A DNA stretch of 64,000 nt from Archegozetes longisetosus (taxonomy: Eukaryota > Arthropoda > Arachnida > Sarcoptiformes > Trhypochthoniidae): NCBI GenBank assembly GCA_018873245.2, contig JAEMBT020000002.1, positions 7,352,001 to 7,416,000 of the forward strand, given 5' to 3'. Positions 1 through 10,200 of this stretch are shown in pieces; the first letter of the stretch is position 1; each line of letters opens with the position of its first letter. A program made the position numbers and the translations under genes. The notes under the pieces were generated by a model. It was given only the letters and a program-made list of their open reading frames with translations, searched no databases and was not told the DNA's origin.

Positions 1-428
1 TTATGTAAAATTAGGAGTTAAGTCTTAGCTAGCCTTGACTTGGCAGTAATTGAAGTCGTATTGGATTGGATTTGTGTTATAAGACAAATTTGACTTCATA
101 TGGCTATTGAGTGATTTTCAAAGTGAAGCCCGTGTGTCAAATTGGCTAAGCTTTTATGGATGAGGTCCGCGAGAGGGAAAAGTCAGGTATAGTTGTTGCC
201 TATATCTGCTTTATCAATAGACACCTGTTTGTGTGAGAGTGTGTTTAAGCAATTGAAATGAGGAATTCACACGAGTTAAACTTGTTAAGAGTTATTCACA
301 GACAACTTACTTCTGATCCCTGAGCACTTGTGAAATCCCAGCCAGCAGACACCTTTGACATTAACTTTTCACTAGTACCTAACCCAACACTACCTAACCT
401 TAGCTCTTATCAATTGGTTTCTAACAAA
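1..428. other. 5' flank of the TSP1-protease gene
   Basis: No coding sequence is recognised here. The stretch must contain the promoter and 5' UTR of the downstream protease gene. I see no convincing TATA box or repeat. The reading frame is already open from about position 330, but the first ATG in it is at 429. Confidence 0.4.
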
Positions 429-2446
429 ATGTCAAACTTTCGATCAGCTAAATATTTGGTTTTTTTTACTTTAGTGCTACTTCTTATTCAATTTGTTCTG
501 GTTAATGGATTGAAACATAGATTAAGACACAGAGTGGTAAGTTTGCAATATCTTAATTATTTTTTCGGAGGATAAAATAACTTAGAGCTGAAATAAAAGT
601 AGAAATTTTGCACTAGTATTCAGGTGGCATAAGATTTTTTATCTAAAGCTATTTTACTGATAATGTTAACTAAAGCTTATATTACAGTATTTTCAAACTG
701 AAGGAGTTTGTTATTATTTGTTTGTCTTATCACAATTTTTCCTTAGTGCACATGCATTTTAAAAGTTCTTCTTTTCTACTCAAACTATTTTGAAACTTTT
801 ATGGCTTTAGGATTCAATTATTAGCTAATGCTCCGTTTGATTGTGACCTAACCTAACCTAACCTTACCTAACCTAATCCATTCTCTAATAGAGGGTTAAT
901 AAAGTCAATACAATGGTAATAGTTCAGCAAAAGTCTTTGAATGAATCGTTACCTCAGCTGACAAGCGACCAAATGGACACTTTGAGTTACGATGACATAT
1001 ACAGTGAATGGTCGAAATGGAGCAGATGTAGGCGAAGATGCAAACAAGTTAGGACTAGAGTTTGCAAATCTCCTGATTTTTGCCGATCGACTATCCTTAA
1101 AGAAGAAAGAGGTTGCAAAGGAGGCAAATGTCAACTCCATCCAGAATCTTCCGTCACAGCTCCAGACCAAGAGGTTTCGCATAGAGGCCGCGGTCGTCAT
1201 CAGTTTCGTGTGCTCTATCACCTCCAAAGTTACGTTTACTCTCAGTGGTCAGAATGGTCTTCATGTACAAAATCGTGCCGTACTCGAAGATATCGTGCGT
1301 GTGAGATGAAACAAGTTTGCGGTAATAGTATTATACAAGAAGACGCCCTTTGCTATATGCAGGGGAGTCAGTGCGAAAAGTTATATAAGGGAAAGAAAAA
1401 TAATGAAGTCGACCCCACCAGTAATCATGCATCAAATCACAACACCACCAATCAACCCAAACCTGATCCAATCGATGACGTCAATTGTGGAATACCTTCG
1501 ATAACTTCTGACATGGCCAGTAATTTGCGAATAATAGGAGGGCGAGAAGCCAGTAAAGGTCGCTGGCCATGGATGGTCGCTATTCTTAATCGATATCACG
1601 AACCATTTTGCGGCGGAACTTTGATAACTCCACAATTCGTGATAACTGCTGGTAAGCCATCAATTCAGTTAATGTTATACCAAAATTTTCAAAACGATTC
1701 TTCTTTAGCTCATTGCGTCCGAAGACGTCTTTATGTGAGAGCCGGAGAACATGACTTAATATTCGCCGAGGGGTACGAACAGCAAATTCGTGTTTCAGAC
1801 ATTTTTGTTCACCCAGACTACGACGCAGAGACTGTCGACAACGACATAGCATTACTTCGTCTGAGAAGTCCACTTAAGATGAATAAATTCGTGTCAACTG
1901 TTTGTTTGCCATCACCCGATGACGTGATGCCAGTTAACAGTTTGGGAACTATATTGGGTTGGGGCAAAAGACGCAATTCTGCAGTATTTGGAACCGATGT
2001 TTTACATCAGGCACAGGTCCCAATCGCTGACATTAACGATTGCAAAACTGTTTATGACAACTATTTTATATCAAATAATATGGTTTGTGCCGGTTATAAG
2101 AGGGGCAAAGTTGACAGTTGTGCCGGTGATAGCGGCGGTCCTCTTCTCTTCAGCAAAAAGGTCTCTTCAGATGATCGAACTCAAGAAAAGTGGTTTGTTT
2201 ACGGAATAACCAGGTATTTATTACTAATGATTCAAATCGATTTGTTATTCTCATACCTTGTTCTCTTTCACTAATAGCTTTGGAGAGGGCTGCGGAAGAA
2301 GAGGAAGATATGGCATTTACGCTAAGGTAAGTCTAATTAGAACTTCTTCTTAAATTCTATTGACTTTCTAACCGATTTTCAAACTTTTATAGGTTCCAAA
2401 TTTGGTCAAATGGATTAGAAAAACAGTTCAAAGAAATGTAAAATAA
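429..2446 (+). CDS. Secreted trypsin-like serine protease with two TSP1 domains
   Basis: Five exons fit without phase conflict: 429-536, 892-1651, 1709-2213, 2278-2326, 2393-2446 (1476 nt, 491 aa). Exon 1 gives a short N-terminus and a hydrophobic core around YLVFFTLVLLLIQFVLV, a signal peptide or signal anchor. Two thrombospondin type 1 repeats follow at about residues 73-118 and 152-198, each starting with the WxxW pattern (SEWSKWSRC, SQWSEWSSC). A trypsin domain starts after activation site R249/IIGG. The triad is H291 (AHC), D335 (NDIALL) and S431 (GDSGGP). D425, six residues before the serine, predicts cleavage after Lys or Arg. A cysteine before the activation site (VNCGIP) probably tethers light and heavy chains after activation. 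Such modular zymogens act in extracellular cascades such as immunity or clotting; the exact role is unknown. The catalytic His is joined across the 57-nt intron 1652-1708. Confidence 0.88.
846..878 (+). repeat. Short CCTAA-type tract in intron 1 of the protease gene
   Basis: About six degenerate units of CCTAA (complement TTAGG) lie just upstream of the exon 2 acceptor at 890-891. TTAGG is the usual arthropod telomere repeat, so this could be a tiny interstitial tract. It could equally be a pyrimidine-rich acceptor region; a looser CCTAA-containing stretch occurs at 379-402. Confidence 0.5.
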
Positions 2447-2959
2447 TAGTTGATTTTATAGACATTTTGCTGTGATATAAGCGTAAGATTTATTGAACAA
2501 TTGATGTGCTAATTTGATTGGTTGTAAATATTAAGCACTAAATTAGACTGATTACGTATAACTAGTCACTTTATATGAAGTATATTCAAAATGATTTAAA
2601 TCTCATTATAATATCCATTATCTAGATACTGATCGATGACTTGATTAGTTGTAAAGTTTCTAAACTATCTCATTCCAGACTATATCAATTTTGTTCGTTC
2701 AATACTTGCACTTAGATTTTAATTCAATTTTTAAATATACAATTTATAAACTTTATAACTTAATAATTTAACTTAATCTCGATCTTTTAAATATGATTTA
2801 TGTCCTGTACATAAATTTATAATACAATTGAAAATTTCGGAATAGATTTAAGCTGAAAGGATTGAAACAGTTCTCATTTCGAAGTGATCATAATTCAAAT
2901 ATATTTAAGATGTCATAGAAGTAATGCTGAAAATCTGTTAAATTATAGCATATAACAAT

Positions 2960-2965
2960 TTTATT
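2960..2965 (-). terminator. Candidate polyadenylation signal for the minus-strand synaptotagmin-like gene
   Basis: On the minus strand AATAAA occurs about 90 nt beyond the stop codon at 3057-3055, a normal distance for a short 3' UTR. Confidence 0.5.
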
Positions 2966-3001
2966 TGATTTTCAACAAGTATTTCATAATGTTTTAACAA
3001 A

Positions 3002-3007
3002 AATAAA
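3002..3007 (+). terminator. Candidate polyadenylation signal AATAAA for the protease gene
   Basis: AATAAA lies about 555 nt downstream of the protease stop and just short of the stop codon of the convergent minus-strand gene. If used, the two 3' UTRs overlap. No closer canonical AATAAA was seen. Confidence 0.4.
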
Positions 3008-3054
3008 GTCTAAATTAACATAAAACCAGCGAAAAATATTTTAAACAAAATTAG

Positions 3055-5117
3055 TTACGAAAATACGTGCCATTGATTGACACTACTGTTAAAATTGTCT
3101 AACATATCAGCCCAATGTTGTCTTCCTTGACTTGATGAACATGTTTGTCCGACATGTGTCCTTCCAAGAAGATGTTTGTTGACGAATGCAGCTGACTTCC
3201 CATAAACAGCAATCCCGATGATGATCTAATTTATAAATTTATCATTACTTTCTTTCATAACTAAATCTCATCTTTCATCTATCCATTACTTACATCATTG
3301 AGCGCGTCACTGGCCACGTGAACGTGAAAAGTGTCGTTAAATTCGATCTCTGCTTGAACCCGACGAAGAGGAGTTTTTCGACTTCGAATGCGCTTTCTTT
3401 TCAGGAAAAGCACAACTTTGATGTAAACTATTAAAGATAAGGAAAAGCGTTGGCTAAAGCATATTCAAATAGTATAGCTAAACCTATCTATCTTTGAACA
3501 TGTAGTTAAGCCTTTCAAAAAATAACAAAAAATCCTTAATTTCTTATGAATTTATTGATGTTCTTGTAAAGAGAGCTTAACTTTATGTTCGTGATAGATA
3601 GGTTTTACTATAATACCTGTCTGGATTTCTTTATGGCATATATTTCGAGCTTTTAATGCACCCAAAGTCAAGGTTGAAGAACTCGGTTGATACGTCAGTG
3701 ATATTAGTAATTCACCAGAAGGTTGTTGCTAAACAATAAACATAATTATTTTGATTTATTTGAATCTGATTTATATGATTTATATATTTGGTTGAGTCAG
3801 TGGTATGATGAGCTACCTCTAATTGAAACAATATTAGAGATAGCATTTTATAGCACTCACTCAACTACTATACAAGTTTTCATCTAAGCTTTTCGACTAA
3901 CATTTGCGAGCACGCAACTTATATCTTCAGTCATCACATCGTTGGTGATCTGATTACTGATACCAGCATCTTTCAACGGGTATAAACATCTTCCTATTAC
4001 AGATTTTCTTGAAAACGAATCCGAATTATAAACACTTATTTTCAATATCCGATCGTCTAATGTCTCTTTCGAGGCGTGAAATATGAAAAGTTCGTTAAAA
4101 GTTGGATTTGTGCTATTTTTCTGGACCTTCGTCACGAATTTCGGGTTTTTATCAGGCATTAAAACTACTTTAGCGAAAGGATTCAAATGATTTCGTTTCA
4201 TAGGCAGGTTCTTCGCAGACAGTAGTGTCTGTGAAATGGAAAATATTTCGTTAAATTTTTTTCTCATAATCATATTATTACTAAAATGAATGCACGAAAA
4301 ATTGAACAGCTTTTTGAAGATGAAATTTTTATACCTAAAAGTATGTACACAGAAACCTATACAGCCTAAAAATATAGTGATTTTAAAAATCAACAACAAT
4401 TAAGCCATGTTTTTTATGGCATTATTGTATTGTTTTTCAAAACCACATAAGTGCATGTTGAAACCAAAGAGGTTTTACTGTAAGAACTTTGTTATCTAAG
4501 TTGAAAAAATATAAATGGCTTATATTTGGAATAATTTATAGCTGTAGTGATGGAGGCATTGAAGGATAAGATAAGAACTGACCAGTAAAAGCTGTTGTCT
4601 CATATAACTATAATGGAGCACAAAATGAATTTGTGGCACCGCTCTCCTCGCAAGCAAACTCCTCGTAAAGACCTTTACTAATCTCACTCTCGTTTATTTG
4701 AATTCTTGAGTTTCTCTTTCTAGTTCTATTGTTGTACTCCGAGTTATATCCGAATTGCATCAGACAATCTGAGTCTGATTCTTCTGTTACTGAATAAGAT
4801 GTTGCTGTGCTCTTCAGCGTAATCGTTGGAACCACAAACTCAATCGGTTGCGAAGCTTTGATTCCAGCGTAAAGATGAGCACTCGATGGGTTGGGTGTGA
4901 TTGCTTTCAATTGTGACGCTTTACTTCTTTGTGTTTTGACATATTTCCAGATATAAAATACAAGAAAACTGAGTACACAAACTGACGCAAAAGCTATAGG
5001 AATAGCAATTTGTGGTGAATTCTTCCATATTGATATAAAATAAGGATCATTTTGATCAAGGCTTTCTTTCCGAACGTATCCACTTTGATGGTCTGAATTT
5101 TCATGTTCGTTATTCAT
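3055..5117 (-). CDS. Divergent synaptotagmin-like protein (TM, C2A, C2B), possible frameshift
   Basis: Exons on the minus strand: 5117-4583 (start ATG at 5117), 4228-3902, 3728-3617, 3427-3294, 3225-3055 (stop TAA). Exon 1 encodes a short luminal or extracellular segment, a membrane span around IAIPIAFASVCVLSFLVFYI, and a linker. Exon 2 holds C2A (LLSAKNLP, NPFAKVVLMPDKN, NPTFNELF). Exons 3-5 hold C2B (GELLISLTYQPS, VYIKVVLF, EFNDTFHVHV, then QGRQHW and a C-terminal WHVF). This is the usual synaptotagmin layout for vesicle trafficking. Phases of exons 2-5 agree exactly. Exon 1 does not: the C2A start (IHFVLHYSYMRQQLLL) is read from about 4639 in a frame shifted by one base from the TM and linker frame, which stops at 4608. 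Several acidic calcium ligands of both C2 domains are replaced, so it is probably calcium-independent. The exact subfamily is not resolved. Confidence 0.8.
4360..4482 (+). mobile_element. Decayed MITE copy A (pogo/Tc1-like family)
   Basis: This 123-bp stretch inside intron 1 of the synaptotagmin-like gene matches the interior of the complete copy at 61285-61430 read in reverse: a TTTTAAAAATCAAC-AATTAAGCCATG-type core, then ATGG, and a right end GGTTTTACTGTA. The left end keeps only TACAG followed by a deletion. No coding sequence. Confidence 0.6.
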
Positions 5118-5119
5118 TT

Positions 5120-5181
5120 CTGATAAGAATCTTCTCGTAGAAATATTTTCATAGGAATATTCTGATTAGAATCACAATTAC
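5120..5181 (-). other. Likely 5' UTR intron of the minus-strand synaptotagmin-like gene
   Basis: On the minus strand a donor CAG/GTAATT (exon end 5182) and an acceptor ending TTATCAG (exon resumes 5119) bracket 62 nt just upstream of the ATG at 5117. A non-coding first exon would then lie above 5182. Its transcription start is not visible. Confidence 0.45.
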
Positions 5182-5182
5182 C

Positions 5183-6166
5183 TGAAGTATCGAAAGTAGT
5201 GAAGTCTAACAATATAAACAATAATAAATTTATATGAAATGGAGAAAACAGTTTTGATAATTAATTTTTAGATCAATTGTAGGCACTAGAAATGATATTA
5301 GATTAAAACAGGTGCTTTGGTTCACGTTGCAGGTAATTCATAGTAAATGTTATGTTTGTCAAGTTTAACCATTATTTTTCATTACATTGTGTAAGTTTTA
5401 TATGAAACACTTGACGTCAATACACGATTACTTTTATGTATTCAAACGCTTTTTTATTTATCTCTAACACAATTATATCATATCAACTTAAGGATATATT
5501 ATTGGCTTAAGGATATATGAACTTAAGACACTTTTATCACTATAAGATCTCCAATTGCTCTAAACTTATTTCATTTTACGAATACTTATTAACTTTGAAA
5601 ATCTCAATATTTTTATAGATGATTATAAGAAAGAACTAGTTTTATTTGAACATATGTTAGATGGAATGAGAAACATCTATTGGAACAGTTATTGACATAA
5701 ATGTAATCCTAAATCTAATGTTGGCACAGATGCGGATACGTTGTTCACTGCTAACATTTATGTGGGTATAAATCATAGTTCCCTACAACTACAACAATGT
5801 CATTTATTATCTACACCTCTGTTTTATTTTCTAAACTTTCTCAATTGATTGGCTGAACCCATAGTTTACAAAATATATCTACTTATTATGATCTAGTTTT
5901 TAGTCACCATCAACTTTAATTGATGCTTAACCTGATTTTAACTGACAAAACTTCAAAGTTATACCAGCATTCATGACTTGATGCTGGTTTAAAGCGTTTA
6001 GCTTTTCTAACTTATTTTCAACTAAACTTCCCGTAAACCAAACTTTGGGTCTAAGTAGTATTAAATTTGCAGATTTGGAATCATTATACTTAAAATCTAA
6101 GAATCCAATTGATATTCTATTTAATTGAGATATTCTCATATTGGATTATTGCAGATGTGAAGATAT
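5183..6166. other. Non-coding spacer, left part of the divergent intergenic region
   Basis: AT-rich sequence between two divergently transcribed synaptotagmin-family genes. It must include the upstream exon and promoter of the minus-strand gene. No convincing exon, tandem repeat or RNA gene is seen. Confidence 0.4.
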
Positions 6167-6292
6167 GTTAAAATCTGTCTAACCTGAACACGTAGTGAAG
6201 TGGTTTTTAAAATCAAGTCATGTTTTCTATGGGATTTTTGTCGTTCCTTAAAAACAACTTGCGTGTATCTTCAAGTTAGACAGATTTTACTC
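6167..6292 (+). mobile_element. MITE copy B with inverted TAAAATCTGTCTAAC ends
   Basis: The element starts TTAAAATCTGTCTAAC and ends GTTAGACAGATTTTACT, nearly perfect terminal inverted repeats about 17 nt long, around a core (TTTTTAAAATCAAGTCATG, then CTATGGGA) shared with copies A and E. About 126 bp, no coding capacity. The terminal CAGT is worn. Confidence 0.75.
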
Positions 6293-7030
6293 AACCACTG
6301 ATTAAAGTAAAATATTTCACTTCAGACTATGTATGCACAATTTGTCATTTTTGATACAACTGTTTAATTCAACGTAATTTCATCCGATTGGAAAGTTACG
6401 AAAAGCATCGTCGAGTTAGTGCTATAGAGTTCTATCTGTAACGTTATTTGAATTATAGATAGAACTTTATATAACAGACTCAACGATGTATAAAAAGCGC
6501 ACAATCCGTGCATTTTGCAAACAGAGTGATTAATAACAGAGTTAAAAGAACTACAAGAAAAGGCGCTTAGGATTATGTGATAAGAGAAACAATAATTTGG
6601 GAGAAACTTGTTTATATGACTAATTAGATTTTGAAGAAAAGTAAACCTGTTAAGTACACAATTAATTAGAAAAGTTATTACTTTCTAGTAAAGGCAAAAA
6701 GCCAGAATTAATACAATTGATGGTTGACACCTGTTTATACATAGAATATATGAGTGTTGCAGCTCTATCTGACCATCTGTTTCAACTTAAATTGACTAAA
6801 AGCTGGTGTCTTTGCTTTAATCATAAACCGTAAACCAGCATAAGCGACAAATAACGCTTAAATATGCCACCCGTTAGAGTAATAACGCCCACATTACAAA
6901 TCAAGGCTACTTTTCTAACCTATCCCACAATGTTTACCTCTTCTATCCTATACCTCTTCAAACCGTACCTTACCTTTCAATCTTCAATTTGCATCTCTAA
7001 TATGGACCCTTATTAGATCTTTCTTTTATC
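6293..7030. other. 5' flank of the synaptotagmin-17-like gene
   Basis: AT-rich sequence upstream of the ATG at 7031. It should hold the promoter and 5' UTR. A pyrimidine-rich stretch immediately precedes the start. No other feature is supported. Confidence 0.4.
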
Positions 7031-7247
7031 ATGTGTCCCAAACCTTTTCTTAATTTCTATCACTATTTCTGCGGTGCCCTGCAAAATTGCACGCTTTGGA
7101 CCTGTTTTAATAAAACAACTAATCCGATTCTAGATGATCATCAAGACGAAGATGCCGAAATCTTGCGCTTTTGGGTTCCACAAAGAAGTTTTTCAACTCA
7201 ATCAGGTTGTTTAGAATAACCTTTATCAATTTGCTTTTGTGATTTTG

Positions 7248-7285
<38 letters not shown>

Positions 7286-10200
7286 ATATTTGAAAAGTAA
7301 GAATCTGTCAAAAGCTTAGGATGCAACTCAAGAAAGTTGATTAATTTGAATGACTTGCTCATAAAGAATCATAGTCTAAATATTTTTAAAGAATCAACTT
7401 GACTTAAATTCTGGAATATTGTTAACAGAAAGCAATAGCTAAGCGATATTTGTAATATGATTTATTTAATTTTACCTTTTAATAGCTTTATTGACCAATT
7501 GCATTAATTATATACAATTTGTGTGCATTTATGGCAAGCATCAAACTGACCAAAAAGGAATTTAATACTTGCTAAATTGATCTAAAGGTTATCTAATGAA
7601 ATAATTCATACTTGAATGATAATATAATGAATTTTTATAATTCATACATAAGAGTTATCAATCAAATTGAATAAAATCAAGTGCAAGGATTATTTTCAAG
7701 GCTAAAATTTTATTATGTTTTGCTCAAATGTCTAGATTGGTTCAAATCGAGGCTTAGTCTATTTGATATAGAATCAATAAATTTGATTTTCTTTTTTCTC
7801 TCTCCACACTTTCAACATATTACAAACATTTCTCATTCATAAATTCTAGATTTACCTTCAATCAAATTCTATTTGACTCTCTAGCTAAACTAATAAATGT
7901 AGCTTTTTTGTTATGTCAATCAATCTTTCAAGACGATCACATTAGAGATTTATTTTTCTATGCTGTAAATCAAAGTATTTTATCTCGAGTTTAATTTTAA
8001 AAGTGAAAAAGGTTAATCAATGCATCAAGTCTGGCTTTAGTAGAGATATATTGCCACCAATTATTGAATAAGGCTGAGAGAACTTACAAATACACGTATT
8101 GACAACAATGGCAAATTAGGTAAATTTGTTCGTCTTTCACTCAGTTATATCTGCACTTCTTGCAATAATCAGTGGACAAATCCCTACTAAAGCCTTACGT
8201 ATTATTAGCGCCTAATACTTCTAAATAAATTAGTTTGCATAGAACGCTATTGAGGGGAATTGATGTTTCATTAAAGTTTATTGCAATCGATGTTATAATC
8301 AATAATATTCCATTTGCATTTAGTTCGATTCTATTCAACTTTTGTACTTATTCGAATAAGTCTAAGTTTTGAATAAGTAGACTTTGAGTGTTGAAATACT
8401 CGCTTTTTAAGATCTTGCTAATTCACGAATCAATAGAAAAGTAAAATTCTAGGATGAAATATGATTTGTAAATATGGATTATTAGTAGCAAAAGGTCCCT
8501 CATTGGTATGAGGATCCACCAAACTATGAGGTGATCAGAAAATCTAGATTTATGGTGAGAATTTTTGGGCATAAAGCTGAAGTCTGTGTGTATTTTTAAG
8601 TAAAACTCGCTCTACCAACAATGCAAAACTTTAATCGAGCAATTATTTAAACTTTTTATACGCCGTCAAAACTTTTCCTAACTCTTAAATCATGCTAGAC
8701 TCTGCCATATCTTAGGTTAAAGACAACCAGTTTTGAAGTAACTTTTGATTTAACTAAAAATATTTGTTTCCAAAGAACACGACTTGAATATTGAGTCTCC
8801 TAATCAATGTCAGATTCAAGAACACTCAGTTGTATATTATAGATAAAGTCAGTTTCACATTATTAGCAATTGTTGATAAGAATATGTGTTCAAAAAATCA
8901 AAGCTTTTTTTACTCATATTTTGGTCATTAAAGTTCTACCAATTATTACTACAGTAAAATCTGTCTAACTCTCGCGTGCGGTTAAATGATTTTAGAAAGA
9001 GATCAAACAAGTGATAAAAATCAAGCCTTTTTTAAACCACTTAGAACAGTTCTGAATTTAGATCAGTTTAGCTGTAACAATTTGAAAGACGCTACCAAAC
9101 TGTTCAAATGCTTGAGCCATCAGATAATTTTGCTTCTACTAATTGACCAACCAGTTAACAATATTAATAATTTTATAGTGCAATCATTGAGCCCAAGTTT
9201 GAAATATATGAAAAGAGATTCTGTAACGTCTGCCTCAACTATTGCCGAGGATGATAGTCCATACAGTTTTGTTAAACAAAGGAGACATTCGGAAATGTCG
9301 CGAACACTGATGGGTAGGAGCCATGAGTGGCCTGAAAGAAATTTTTCGTTTTCAAGTGGAAGGTATTTTGAGCGAACCAACTCATCAGGCAGTCTAAAGA
9401 TATCTTTATATAAAGATGCACTTAAGAATAGTAAGCATTAAAATCCATTTAAATAACAATAAGTCTAACATTTACGAGACGTTTTGTCAATCTCTCACTT
9501 TGTTTCCATTTATTTCATAGCCCAAAACGAAAGTAATGTCATTTCCGAAGAAGTTACTTCAGGTTCATCTCTAAATTCAGATTTGCTAGAATCTAAAGAT
9601 GACAACAGTCCATCAGAAGATGAAAGTTTAACTTTTGGAACACTCTATTTTTCTACGAACTACGATGAAAGCAGAAAAAGGTTTGATTTATCATTCAATC
9701 AAAAAGTAATCAAAAGTTTCAATTGAGAAAATGCAATGTAAATCAAATTTTTAAGGCTTGTCTTACACTTGGATAAAGCAACCGATTTGCCACATAGAGG
9801 CAGAAAAAAGACGTACGACACTTTCATCAAAATCAGTTTGATTCAAAGACATCATTTCAACGCTACAACTACTCTCTCACCTAAGGACGCCAACCAGTCC
9901 TCCAGAAAAGTCAAAAACTCCCTCAGCCCTCACTTTCACGAAGACTTCGTTTTTGCCGTCGAAAAACTTAAAATTCTTAAGAATCTTGTCCTCCGATTAT
10001 CTCTCTATGATTACGAGAGACAAGGTCGTCACGACGCGATCGGACATATATTGCTTCCTCTCAGTTGTATTACTAAATCTGGAGAAACCAAAAAACATCA
10101 AATGCCTTTTAGGTCTCAATCCTCTGTAAGTCTTTGTGGATTTAGATTTCTAAACCAAATCCTAAATCTAATTATCAAACTAAATGTTTGTCGGACTGTG

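Noticed and set aside
4229-4399. ATG at 4399 (minus) as start of a secreted C2 protein
   Set aside because: The sequence before 4228 is intronic and includes MITE copy A. A clean acceptor at 4230-4229 joins the C2A start encoded at 4583.
8986-9178. Open frame with ATG at 8986 upstream of the second synaptotagmin-17 exon
   Set aside because: It begins inside a MITE fragment and the acceptor at 9177-9178 fits the exon phase exactly with the exon at 7031-7205. The extra residues do not resemble the B/K family.
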